From Chiridota heheva (taxonomy: Eukaryota > Echinodermata > Holothuroidea > Apodida > Chiridotidae), in assembly GCA_020152595.1 (NCBI GenBank), contig JAIGNY010000125.1:37501-101500 (forward strand): a DNA stretch of 64,000 bases, read 5' to 3'. The notes under the pieces were generated by a model. The model searched no databases and was not told the origin of the DNA. It was given only the letters and a program-made list of their open reading frames with translations. The stretch's first letter is position 1. Every line of letters starts with the position of its first letter. The translations under genes and the position numbers were made by a program. This document shows, one piece after another, positions 13,401 through 28,400 of this stretch.

Positions 13401-16400
13401 CAGGAAAGACGATTTTCTTCCTTGTGATACGGTGAGCTATTTTATTATTTCGTTTATATTATAATTAATAACGAGAGGCATTGACGATCCGATAATGGTT
13501 GTATGTACTTAATCAGTGGCGTGACCACGTGGGGGTGTGGGGTGGGGTATGGGATATAGTTACTACCCCCAACACACACACATACACACACCATGTAAAC
13601 AGCACATGGTAATATATGGTAAATTTGACCCTTTTCTTTAAATGCATCTGTCGTAATTGTCTACCAAAGAAATAGACCTTCATTTGTTTCCTATTAATTA
13701 TGTTACCCCCTCCCCACTCGTATTTACCCTTTCCACGCCACTGTACTCAAATAAACTTTATCATTCAGATATACCCCATTAATGTCTGATACGGCATATC
13801 GCTATAATACTAGATAATATTTCACAGGTAGATTTATAATTGTCCATCCTCCGGCTCTTCTTTAACGTGAAAATCTGTGATTGCTGTGATGGGATTGATT
13901 GTAAGGTTGAAAATGACTCATGGAAAATATATCAAAAGCATCAGTGCCATTAGTGATGGGGCGTGAGGTTGATAATCACCCCTCCTCACGCCATCCATAC
14001 TTCTTGTGGATATTGCGTCATCCTCGTTCCATATTTTTAAAGATCATTAAGCAATTTCCACATTGGTCACAAGACTAGAATCTGGGCAGATCGATTTTTG
14101 CATTTTGAAAATGGCACTTCTAGTTTTTGAGCTATGGCTGATTTTGATTGATTTTAAATCGTTGGCTAATTTTGTGATACATCACTGGGCAGATTGCTCA
14201 AAGTCTTTGTATTTTCTGATTTTTTTCTCTCTAAATGTCAGACACTGAATGATGGGAAAGTCTATTATTGCTAAATGGATTGGGTATGATAAAGAATCAA
14301 AAACGTTTGGTCCAAATTTGCTTCAGCCCTTCATATTATACATCACTGGAATTGTCATATGAAATTGAACAATCTTAGAACAAATTTTGACCAAAAATAT
14401 GGTCAAAAAAAATGGTCATCCAATTTTAATGTTGATCCATCATTTTTCGACTCCGACAGGAAAGAAGACTTTAATGACTTTCTCGATTGGACCAAGCTTG
14501 AGAGTAGTTTTTATTTTGGGTCTCTCAACCCCCTACCTCCATCTTCCCATCCTTATCCAATTGGATGTACACGTTGTCAAGTGGGTTAAATCATTTGAAC
14601 ATGAGTATTTAAAGAGTTTTGACTTGAAGATATGTCTTATTTCTCTATAGAACAAAGAAATGCTTTGTTTTGCTGAATTAAAAGTTTCATAATATATTCA
14701 TGCGATTTTACTTCTTCTAAACAGGATATTGTAAGGTCAAGACAAAAGACAGTAGGTGTGCTTGAAACGCAGTTTGAAGTCAAAGGTATTCAGTTTCAGT
14801 AAGTATGCACATCTTAAAAGTTAATCAATTAATTACAATGAATAAATTACAATTGATTAATTTATTAATTAATAAATCAGTTAATTGTATGATTATAATT
14901 GTCATCAAAATAACATAATTTTAATTAGCTAGGATATTTTTACTGTTACAAATTCTTTAAAAGTGTAAGTGTCTAGAGTTAGCTTATCAGAATTTAAATT
15001 TTGGATAAAGTAGACTTTGAATTTCAAAAAATAACTCATTTGTTTCCGAATAAGGGCTCATTGATCTTTGGCGGCGGAGCACCACAATAATTTTAGGTGA
15101 ACATTTGTTATCACATTACCGGACCTCATTCCGCACAATATCTGAACACATGTCACTTGACCTCACCCCCTCCTCCCCATCCTTCCCATTACCACCACCA
15201 CCACCACCACCCTTAAAAAAGAATTAACTCGCTGTATATCAGATCCTTTATTTCTATTATATTATTTTCTTTGCAGTATGCTCGATGTAGGTGGTCAGAG
15301 GGATGAGAGACGGAAGTGGATTCAATGTTTTTCAGGTTAGAACCAATTAACATATGTAATAAATTCTACATATATTAATAACAAACGTAATATATTCATT
15401 TAACATAATTCTTTTTAGCTTCAAAACTGTTACTCTTTTAAGTATCCTGCCTTTAAAGTGTATTCTTTGCCACGGGATCTTACGTGAACAAGTAAAAAAG
15501 GTTTTAAAAATGTTCATAATATAGCTTGAGGTTGGTTGGGGTAAAGATTAAATCCTCTTTATTAGAATAATCTTCGCTTTTTCGAAGAGAGATGGCAGAA
15601 GGTTAAAAAGCAATAGATTTACATCAGGAAATACAGACTTAAGTCCCGTTCCTACGTCACAAGAGAAACACAAAATTGTATTTATTCATTTTTAGAAAAC
15701 TGTAAAATGGTCAATTGTTAACCGATTTCGATGAAATGTTTCGCTTTCTTATGATTTGTAGTGGATTGTAAATCAATTTAGGTAATGTTGCCTATACCTG
15801 TCAATATACCTTTAATACCAGCAATTCCAAATATTCTCTTCACGAACGAAGATGAGGTACATGGCACAAGACATTGATGTTACATCTGCTGGTGTTTTTC
15901 GATTAAAGGCCGGTTATTGTCTCTAACGTGGAGATGAATAGATTTCTATTCGTGTGTTTGGATTGGTCGAAACACAATGGTACATTGCGCACTTATACTG
16001 ATAGGCCAATCAGTATTGTTTTGGAATAAAATGTACGCCGCCACATTTTAAACCTTTCACTTCACCATAAGAGGTTTCCTATCAATAAAACTTGATTTGT
16101 AATTTGCTTTCAAAAGGACTGATTTTCCATCTCTGCTTCACAACAAGAAGTCAAGACAAGCCAAACGTGTACATTGTATAAACAATAAAGTTATCAACAC
16201 TAGACGAAAAAAGGTAGTACATGAGGTACAGTGTTAGTATTATTCTTAACAACAATCAACAAACAACTTTGCTTAAAATAGCAGTTAGGTAAAATTTTCG
16301 ATCATCAAAGTCGTTAATTTCCAAACAAGGAAGGGCAAATCCTTCCTAATTTGATTTGATTTCCAAGAAAGTAAGAAGTTAATACAATAAATTTCAGACT

Positions 16401-19400
16401 TACTCATTTTGTTTATCTTCCGCCGGTAACTATCAGATCAACAGTGTTTTTAATTATATAAATACTTAACACCCTATTAGGAGAATCGGGTAGTATAAAA
16501 TACACTTTGTCTAAAAGCCTGATATCTGAACAAAATGGTGTTTAAGTCCACCTTTCATCATGGCTTGCTATTGTCTTCAATCAGTGTCTTTATCCCCTTG
16601 TTTTATATTCATTTCCGTTTTTCTATTCAATTTAGATCCTCACAAACAGCTGATATTTAGCATTTGTTTTCCAATTCAAAACGCTCTCTCGGTTACTCTG
16701 AAGTAGACATTACAGAAAAGCTTCAGCCACATATTGTTTGAAATCTCTTATTCCCAAAGACAATTACCATCGAATCAAATTACTTCTTCTGAATCATTAA
16801 GAGTCTACTACCTTAGGCATGTTGAATTATGAGCAGATGATGTGCAAATCAATCTGAGTTGTTAATCAGTGGTTTATGTTTGTGATATTTATTGAAAATT
16901 GGCAAAATCCTTAGAATGATATTTACATCGGAACGTGTGTCATTAAATTACATTTAAGATTTCAGAACATTATCGAAAAATCCCTTTTTGCTCATATTGC
17001 CGAAACATGGAGATTATGTCCCAAACACTTTTTTTTAGTATCTTAACTTTGTTTATTCTACGCTTTAATGGTTTTGGAATTATCTGTCTCGGTATGAAAT
17101 ACATTTGCATTTTTATAATTGCACGAGCATTTTCCCTGTAAAATGCACGTTTCTGTTCAAAAAAACTTTTCACCGTCGTGCGGTACAATACATACATTTA
17201 TATACTGTACCATATGCAGCCTGAACTGCTGAAAACTACAGATAGAGTTCTAGGAAATCAGCCCAGCTTTATCCAGTGTAAAGATATGATCAATTGCCTT
17301 GTTTTTTCACATGCATATAAAGCGGGGATATCGGCTTCAAACCAAGTCAAAAAGTAGGGAATAAAGTATACTTCATTCTTTTCCCCGGCACGAATCTCTT
17401 GCAGTCGATTTTATGCCTTTTGTTGGATAAAAAGTTCTTAAGGAAAGATATACATTGAGCCTTAATGGGAGGAGGCTTTGCTTCCTGGACTATCAATCTC
17501 TTGGACCTTGAGTCCACTGAGCCCTGAGTTCATAGGACCCTCGGTCCACTCGACATTAGTCCCCTGAAAACTCAATCACTCGGACCTCAAGATATATAAC
17601 TCATCTCCTTCACTTTTTTCAGGGGGAAATAATATCTTTCATCAAATGAGTATCAATATTTCTCTATTTCTTAAAATTTTCATTGCTTTTATCTTAAAAA
17701 AAATAAAAGTAAAAGAGGTTTCAGAGTTTGATAACTGATTGCTACGTTTTCTTGCCGATATTTACATGTTTCAAACATATACGTTTTTTTTAGCGAGGGT
17801 GAAGGACCACAGCTGTTTTGTGAAACTCTCAGACCCCTTAATAAACTGATAAATTTCCTTCCTACGCCCATGCATTTCTGACGCTATGCTGATCATTCAC
17901 CCACACGTTTTGAAACAAAACTTACTTGACGACATTTTTAATAATGTGCTTGAAAATTGCACCTCAAAAACCTGACCTAATGCAATTTTTATTTGGTGAT
18001 AAAATTATGTGGCATGTGTTAAAATTTCAGATATCCACTCGCTTAACATTTAACGCATTTAACATTTAACACCACCAAACTTCCATGCGCCAAATTCTTC
18101 GTCATATCAATGAAATTTGATTGATTTAATTTACAACAATCTAGGACTAAAGTTAGCATTACAGGAAAGGTATCGTCCTATAAATAAGTTTAGAAGCGAA
18201 CGCCGCCGTGGTGTTAACGTCACTTCCGGTGTTCAAGTTTCCTTATTGAATGCGAGAAATCTGTCATGTTATCGATAACACATGTAGGTCCATATGTTAT
18301 GTCCTGCCTGCGGATGAGTAATCGATAATATCGCAGATTTCTCGCAGTCAATGGGAAAATTAAAAACCGGAAGTGACGTTACCAACACGGCGGCGTTCAC
18401 TTCTTAATGTAGTTATAGGACAATATCTTTCCTATAACAGATATCTGCTGCTCTGGCTCTCAGTAGATTCTATTTCTTGTTCTTTCGAAATTTTACTGAT
18501 TTACAACAAACTTTATGCGTTATCGTCCAGTGTACTGTTGGATTTATGTTGATGTTAATGATGTTAAACGTAAATATACAAAGAAAACTTTAAATTCTGA
18601 ACAAAATAGTCTTTAATTTATGTTAAACGGAGTTTTCGACTTATGGCTAATCAAAGTTTAAAGAATGTTTAATGTATGTAAGAGTTGTTGTGTATAGAAG
18701 AGGGGAAAGCTGAAATGGTGGAGATTGAAAACCTCTACGTCATATTCAAGATCCTTATTCAAATAACGTTGGTGAAGGATTAAAAAACAATATGTTAACA
18801 TTTGGAAATTCATTGGTGTTTTAATGTCGATGTCCCGAAAATTCAATATAATTTGGATAATTTATTATAATGCCTCAAAATTCAAAATGCTGTAAAATGA
18901 TCAATTTTGAAGGAATTTGCTATTTTCATCGTTTATAGCATATTTTGTTCAGATTAAAATGTTATTACGTGTCCATATATCGTTTTAATATTGATAACAT
19001 GGTTTTCTCAACAGACGTAACCGCCTTAATATTTGTTGTTGCATGCAGCGGATTTGACACTGTCCTCCGAGAAGATGAAACCCAGAACAGATTGCAAGAG
19101 TCTTTAGACATTTATACAAGTTTATGGGGCAATAGGTGAGATATAACAGCTTTATATTTGATATTAGGGAAAAAATGGATAATCGATAGAAGTAATGCAG
19201 ATAATCTGCGCATGACGTGTTATATAGGAACGGTGTTTATTATTGTGGGAACGTACATTTGTTGTCAAAATAGTGGTCTTTAAGCTATTCGGAAGTTAAC
19301 TTTTGCCGAAGATAATTAAAGGTCATTGTCCCAAAATCTAGACATTTTAGAAGAACTTCTGGATTTTAAAGCCTTTTTGGGGAACCGTTAGGATTGAACA

Positions 19401-22400
19401 ACCCGAATGATCTCCCCACTCCCCCTTTCTCCTTCTTTCCTGGCTATACCAGATCAGTACCAAGTGATTATTCCCGCATGTAACGTAAAGGTTAATCAGA
19501 TCGACTCGCGTTTTGAGGGTTATGCATACGTATACTTAGAGTATATTGTACCCATTGCTACCGACAAAGGGGGAGGGAATAGTAAAGTTACCCAGGGGCC
19601 CCAAATGTACCTGCGTGTATTTTCAGGGAACCAAAGAAGGAAAATGACCCTAAAAAACATAACCATAGCGACAAAACTCGGCGAAAACCCATGCTTGACA
19701 GTGACGAAATCGATATAAATCGAAATAAAAATAGTTTAAGACATTTTTGTTTGCTCTATAGAATTTTTCAAGATATGAGGGGCACCAAATGTTAGTTTGC
19801 CCCGGTGACTCGTGATTCTTTTGGCGGCCCAAATTGTACCTCTTTACCAGGCAGCCAAGGATTTGGATATTATACTGCATGTGCTATTAAGCAATTGACC
19901 TCCGTGGCAAAGCTTCAGCTTTCCAATCTAACGTCTCGGGTTCGATTCCCGGTGGGTCTCCAACCAGTGTTCCACAAGTGGTTAGTAAAACGGCCGTGGG
20001 CATCTTGACTCCAATGGGGGTTTGTTGGGACGTTATAAACCTTGGTAAACCAACCAACCAACCAACCAATGATAGTACCGCCAGATGAAACAACTATCAG
20101 CAAATAATTATGAAGATGAATACATTAAGCTATAATTAGAAAACAAAACCATAAGTCCTTACCAGTTATGTTTCAGGGTTATAAAGTTCATACTACTTCA
20201 ATATCTCACTTTTTTTTTTAATTCTACGTGATTGTTGTAATAGTCTTCAAATGAAACAATTACACGAATAAATGCATGCCTGTTATGAGTAGACAACTAG
20301 TACAGTTAGTAGACCATGTTACTCCAGAACGGTATTAGAGCAGGGTAATAGTAGAGGCTTGTGCGCCGTGTGTGGCTGCAGCTTTGAGCCTGGACTTTCT
20401 ATTGTAAAGGGCTTTGAGTATATGTATACTTGCGCAGAAAAGCACTGCATGAAAGCAAGTGTTATTATTATTTCATCACCCAATAGACATACATGTGGGG
20501 ATGAGATACTGTGGTCACTTTGCTGTATAAGCAAATAACTGCCTATACCTCCTACGCTACATGGCAACCCCCTACCCCTTCCCTTGATATTACGGGGCTG
20601 GTGGTGGTCTCATATGATGACCTCATATTAGGGGTAGGTCATAAGTTTTAGGAATGGGACAAAATTAGTGATTTTTGTGTCTGTCCGTGGGTTTGTATGT
20701 GAGTGTGTTTGTGTGCGTATGCGACAATTAATTGTGTCGCTTATAACTCAAAAACTAATTTATCTATTCATTTATTTTCGCAACATAACATGTGACAAAT
20801 TTCATAATGTACATGAAAAACATAATACAAAGAGGTAGATGATTATATACAGAGCAGCATATATTATTAAATGGATATGCATGATTAATTGTATATACAA
20901 TTATTTACATGATAACAAATATGCAGAGGAGACCTGGAGGAAGAAGTGCTTATTTGAATTCCAGGCACCCAATAGAAGGGAAAAGAAATCAACATTTAAT
21001 TACTTAAAGGAGACATAAAGTCTGACATTATCCTTATTTCATATAATAGAATTGAAAATAACAAATGTACTGATCAAGTTTCATAACTTCCGAAACAATC
21101 TAACACATTTTTTTTGTGAATTATTAAAAACTACTAGTAGTAGCTATTATAATACTACTTAATAATACCATAGGAGCTGCCATTTTGATTTCTGAACATG
21201 CAGAATATAATGTCATCAGCCCAGCAGGATGTTGGAATGCTTTGTATTTCTTTATAATCTACCTCAAGTTTTCTACCTCAAGTTTTCTTTTGTAAGGGTC
21301 AAGGAAGTTTTTGTGTACACATGAAATTATCAAAACATGCTGTTAAAACTTTGTGTTATATCATTTTGGAATAAAAACTTTAATCACATTTATAAAGAAA
21401 TACATTATAATCCTTATGTCCCTATTGGGGAAATTATGTCATTATGTACAATATTTCAATACAGAATTGAACAAAATGGCAGCCCCCATGCGTCGATTTC
21501 AAACATGATTAAGTTGAGATAGGAATAAGATTTCACTTGCTGTGTTTGGCAATTGATTAAGATTTTTATCCTCTATCATAATGATTGAAATAAAGATTGT
21601 ATCAGACTCTACGTCTCCTTTAATCCCACCTACACCACCACGCCAATGAAAGAGATGATATCAAGAGGTCAATAATTATTTTACAGATATCTTTTAATAC
21701 AGGTCAAATGAAACAAGTTTTTAGTGATGGCTGTATCTTTTGAAGAAATGACTTGGTATCTTCACAGATTGCCTTGGTGGGTTAGGGTTTAACATTCTAA
21801 CAAAAATTTAACACAAATTGGAGGTCAAAGTGTCGTGGGTCAAAGGTCAAATAAGTATTTTCTATGCAAAATTTTGCGCCATTTTAAACTCATAAAGTAC
21901 AAGACCTATACAAACCCTATGTTGTACCATGATACCTTGGTACATGAATTTGTGTCCTATAGACTCTGGGGTCAAAGGTCACAGACCTACTGACCTTTTT
22001 CACCATTTCCCCCTATAGTTATGGAATAGTTAGTGTGACGTGAGCATGAATGGTGTTATACAGCAGGGTACAATAAATGTAAATAAAAATCAGAAGTTGT
22101 TTCCGTAATTAGGTTCAAGGGCCAGAGGTCAGAGGTCAAATATGTGATTTTAGGAGCAATTTTGTACTAATTTGTACAATTTTTGTGCCACTTTAAATTT
22201 CGAAAGTGCAAGACCTATACCATTCCTATGTTTGTATCACCTGGTACATGAGCTTGTGTTTCGTAAACTCTGGGGTCAAAAGTTCAAAGGTCACTGAGCT
22301 AGTGACCCCTTTTAACCATTTCCCCAATAATTATGATTATTAGCTATTTCCCCCACTATGCTGCATGCCTTTGATGGGTGGGGGTGAGATCAGCAACTCC

Positions 22401-25400
22401 ATGGATTGCTTTCTTGTTATTCATTATCATTGATAATCATATCGAAATTTATAAGTTAGCTTTTCTACACAGATTTCTGAAAGATACATCGGTGATTGTC
22501 TTTTTGAATAAGCAGGATATATTAAAGGACAAGGTTGCATCAGGCAGGACAAACTTTGAGCAGTTCTTCCCGGAATACAAAGATTACGAAGCAACGCGTA
22601 AGACTGAATTCCTTTATACTGAGAGTCTAAGATACTGGCATGGTAACTTAAGTGGTCACGAATCTCAAAATTACATGAAAAGGAAACTGCAAATTTCGTT
22701 AAAAAAATTCAATAAATTATTAGCAAAATTATTGATTAGAGATCATTCAATGTCTGAACGCTATTCGCCAACGCCGTGCACAGTGACGTATTCAGTGGGG
22801 GTAAGGGGAGAACTTGATCCCCTTGGCGAAATTCCATATGTAAAATGTAAGAAGCGGGATATTCCAGTATACAATATGCTATACATATTAGGAAAATAAA
22901 CTGTGGAAAATGAATATATGAGATTAAATGTCGGCCCAATTTGGTAATGACTTTGTTCCTATCAAAATAAAATCTTCAATTTCCGAAAATTTTCTGGCAA
23001 TTTTCTTCGATTTTCGGATATTTTCCTTTAATTTTTGGGCAATTATATTTAGTTTGTGGGCAATTTTCTTCGATTTTTGGGCAGTTTTTTCGGCTTTAGG
23101 GTAATTTTCTTTTATTTTCGGTAATTTTCCTCATTTTGGGCAATTGTCCTCCATTTTTGGATTGTATTTCTCATTTTCGGTGAATATTTTCTAATTTTTA
23201 AAAGCTTTGCCAAAACTTTTCAAAGTTTACACAAATCTATAATAATCTTTACAAAAATTTACGAAATTTCCAATACTTTCATTTTCCTTCATTTTAAGTT
23301 GACAATTTTACCTTCCAATCGGGAAGGTGAAATCAGCCACCCCCTAACCACCGCTTCCTAGAACGCATAACGCCTCTGGGTACAGTCATTTCCCGATAAT
23401 ACCATTCCCCCCCCCCTTTTCCCTTCTGGTACTAAAAATACGCCTTTGGAGGCCCGTGCGCCAAACCTGAAATTCAAAAGAACAAATTTGCAACTTGATC
23501 AATGGTATCTGTACCAATTAATGAAATGGCACATGAAAAAGCAAGAAAGGGTAAATGAAATGCTTTAATTAGGAAGTGAATGCTTTCTCTTTATTAGGTT
23601 TGTTGTATATTTAACGATCTATGAACAGATAGCTACAACTGGAACTCAACTGGAAGAAAATATGCTATAAACCAAAATATGCTATCAATCAAAATATGCT
23701 TAAACCAAAATATGCTATCAACCAAAATATGCTATCAACCAAAATATCCTATACACCAAAATATGCTATCAACCAAAATATGCTATACACCAAAATATGC
23801 TATAAACCAAAATATGCTATACACCAAAATATGCTCTAAACCAAAATATGCTATCAACCAAAATATGCTCTAAACCAAAATATGCTATCAACCAAAATAT
23901 GCCATCAACCAAAATATGCTCTAAAGCAAAATATGCCATCAACCAAAATATGCTATAAACCAAAATATGCTATCAACCAAAATATGCTATAAACCAAAAT
24001 ATGCTATCAACCAAAATATGCTCTAAACCAAAATATGCTATCAACCAAAATATGCTATCAACCAAAATATGCTATCAACCAAAATATGCTATCAACCAAA
24101 ATATGCTATCAACCAAAATAAGCTATAAACCAAAATATGCCATCAACCAAAATATGCTATCAACCAAATATGCTATCAACCAAAATAAGCTATAAACCAA
24201 AATATGCCATCAACCAAAATATGCTCTAAACCAAAATATGCTATCAACCAAAATATGCTATCAACCAAAATATGCTATCAACCAAATATGCTATCAACCA
24301 AAATAAGCTATAAACCAAAATATGCCATCAACCAAAATATGCTCTAAACCAAAATATGCTATCAACCAAAATATGCTATCAACCAAAATATGCTATCAAC
24401 CAAAATATGCCATAAACCAAAATATGCTATCAACCAAAATATGCTATTAACCAAAATATGCTATCAACCAAAATATGCTATACACCAAAACATGCTATCA
24501 ACCAAAATATGCTATCAACCAAAATATGCTATAAACCAAAATATGCTATAAATCAAAATATGCTATCAACCAAAATATGCTATAAATCAAAATATGCTTA
24601 AACCAAAATATGCTATCAACCAAAATAAGCTATAAACCAAAATATGCTATCAACCAAAATATGCTATCAACCAAAATATGCTATCAACCAAAATATGCTA
24701 TACACCAAAATATGCTATCAACCAAAATATGCTATCAACCAAAATATGCTATCAACCAAAATATGCTATCAACCAAAATATCCTATACACCAAAATATGC
24801 TATCAACCAAAATATGCTATCAATCAAAATATGCTATCAACCAAAATATGCTATCAACCAAAATATGCTATAAACCAAAATATGCTATCAACCAAAATAT
24901 GCCATCAACCAAAAATATGCTATTAACCAAAAATGCTATCAACCAAAATATGCTATAAACCAAAATATGCTATAAACCAAAATATGCTATCAACCAAAAT
25001 ATGCTATAAACCAAAATATGCCATCAACCAAAATATGCTCTAAACCAAAATATGCTATCAACCCAAATATGCTATCAACCAAAATATGCTATCAACCAAA
25101 ATATGCTATCAACCAAAATATGCTATCAACCAAAATATGCTATCAACCAAAATATGCTATAAACCAAAATATGCTATCAACCAAAATAAGCTATAAACCA
25201 AAATATGCCATCAACCAAAATATGCTCTAAACCAAAATATGCTATCAACCAAAATATGCTATCAACCAAAATATGCTATCAACCAAAATATGCCATAAAC
25301 CAAAATATGCTATAAACTAAAATATGCTATCAACCAAAATATGCTATCAACCAAAATATGCTATCAACCAAAATATGCTATCAACCAAAATATGCTATCA

Positions 25401-28400
25401 ACCAAAATATGCTATCAACCAAAATATGCTATACACCAAAACATGCTATCAACCAAAATATGCTATCAACCAAAATATGCTATAAAACCAAAATATGCTA
25501 TAAATCAAAATATGCTATCAACCAAAATATGCTATCAACCAAAATATGCTATCAACCAAAATATGCTATAAACTTAAATATGCTATCAACCAAAATATGC
25601 TATAAACCAAAATAGGCGATCAACCAGAATATGCTATTAACCAAAATATGCTATAAACCAAAATATGCTATCAACCAAAATTTGCTATCAACCAAAATAT
25701 GCCATCAACCAAAATATGCCATAAAACCAAAATATGCTATCAACCAAAATATGCTATTAACCAAAATATGCTATCAACCAAAATATGCTATACACCAAAA
25801 CATGCTATTAACCAAAATATGCTATCAACCAAAAATATGCTATAAACCAAAATATGCTATAAATCAAAATATGCTATCAACCAAAATATGCTATCAACCA
25901 AAAATATGCTATCAACCAAAATATGCTATAAACTTAAATATGCTATCAACCAAAAATATGCTATAAACCAAAATAGGCGATCAAAAATATGCTATTAACC
26001 AAAATATGCTATAAACCAAAATTTGCTATAAACCAAAATATGCTATCAACCAAAATATGCTATCAACCAAAATATGCTATCAACCAAAATATGCTATCAA
26101 CCAAAATATGCTATCAACCAAAATATGCTATCAACCAAAATATGCTATCAACCAAAATATGCTATACACCAAAACATGCTATCAACCAAAATATGCTATC
26201 AACCAAAATATGCTATAAACCAAAATATGCTATAAATCAAAATATGCTATCAACCAAAATATGCTATCAACCAAAATATGCTATCAACCAAAATATGCTA
26301 TAAACTTAAATATGCTATCAACCAAAATATGCTATAAACCAAAATAGGCGATCAACCAGAATATGCTATTAACCAAAATATGCTATAAACCAAAATATGC
26401 TATCAACCAAAATTTGCTATCAACCAAAATATGCCATCAACCAAAATATGCCATAAACCAAAATATGCTATCAACCAAAATATGCTATTAACCAAAATAT
26501 GCTATCAACCAAAATATGCTATACACCAAAACATGCTATCAACCAAAATATGCTATCAACCAAAATATGCTATAAACCAAAATATGCTATAAATCAAAAT
26601 ATGCTATCAACCAAAATATGCTATCAACCAAAATATGCTATCAACCAAAATATGCTATAAACTTAAATATGCTATCAACCAAAATATGCTATAAACCAAA
26701 ATAGGCGATCAACCAGAATATGCTATTAACCAAAATATGCTATAAACCAAAATTTGCTATAAACCAAAATATGCTATCAACCAAAATATGCTATCAACCA
26801 AAATTTGCTATAAAGCAAAATATGCTATCAACCAAAATATGCTATCAACCCAAATATGCTATCAACCCAAATATGCTATAAACCAAAATGTGCTATCAAC
26901 CAAAATATGCTATCAACCCAAATATGCTAATAATCAAAATATGCTATAAACAAAAATATGCTATAAACCAAAATATGCTACCAACCAAAATATGCTATCA
27001 ACCAAAATATGCTATCAACCAAAATATGCTATCAACCAAAATATGCTATCAACCAAAATATGCTATCAACCAAAATATGCTATAAACCAAAATATGCTAT
27101 CAACCAAAATATGCTATCAACCAAAATAGGCGATCAACCAAAATATGCTATCAACCAAAATATGCTATAAACCAAAATAGGCGATCAACCATGAAAGTAT
27201 GCTATCAACCATGACAATAGCAACAACATTAATAAAAATCATTTAAAAATCGACCATTTTACAGCATTATTAATTTTGGAGCCTTATTATAATAAATTAT
27301 GCTAACATAAATTGTGACATCACAACAAGAAGACATATGAATACCCCAATGTTAACCTATTGTTTTTCAATTCTTCAGCATTGCTCTTTGAGTCGGAGCA
27401 CTTGAATATGATCAAGATATTTTGAATTTCAATCATAATCTAGGAGGAGAAAAAATCTAGCAATGATTTTTAGTGGCTGAAACTTAGAACAGAATTTTAA
27501 AACTGTATACCGTATTTGACGTATTAAGCGCCTCTGATTTAATAAGCGCCCACCCAAAGAAAATTGACTGATAACATAATTCATTTGATTAATTTGAATA
27601 AGTTTTATTACATTATTTCCTTTTTTGCGTCTCACGCTTACGATGTTTTGGTGGTGGTTATTGTGTAGCTAGCATATATTTACCATTTTACACAATACAG
27701 CTCGAATAAGACACCATTCGTGGCTCGGAGCATGGGCGCTTATTTAAAGAAACTTCGCGCCTAAAAGTGGCGCAATTTTATTTTCGTAAGCTCCCCGGGC
27801 GCTTAATACGTCAAATACGGTACTAAAGAATTTGAGCTGTATTCTATTTCATACATCACAACTTTTGCATTCATTAACATTCATCGTACTTTGATTACTG
27901 CAGGTTTTAAAGCCCTTTCTGATGACTATAATATATCTATTTGTCCATATATCTTGAAATAAAATAATAAAAAAAACAGACGGAAATCTTTTCAAAATGT
28001 ATACAACTGACATATTTCTTCATTTAAAAACCTGTCCACCCTACTGTCAATTATTAACATTAGCGTTTTAGTAATATTCACTCCTTCTTTTCTGCCTCCT
28101 GATAAATTTCGAAAAGCTTTACTTAATATTCATCTGTTTTTAAACAAGCATCGATTTGTCATCGAGTGCCGTTTATTTTTAAACATCCGTTGCATGTCTC
28201 TATCATTTTATATTACTTGTCATTGATCCGTCTGGGAAAAAAAGACGCACCAGAGTGTTTAATGTAGGGATTCCCCATTCACACACTTCTCATGTAAGAA
28301 ATGAATTTTGTGACGGTCAACTGGTCAAAGATAAAAAATAAATTATTAAATTGAATTTTAGAACTATTAAGCTCAAACATATATTTGCGTCGACTGGCAC

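Noticed and set aside
22378-22899. 173-codon continuous open frame as a single-exon gene
   Set aside because: Only 22473-22597 is exon. The rest is intron read-through on both sides, as shown by splice sites and phase fit.
23679-27085. Many plus-strand open frames of 64-111 codons with [17 protein letters not shown] repeats
   Set aside because: They arise because the 17-bp unit lacks stop codons in all frames; there is no start context, splice logic or non-repeat sequence.
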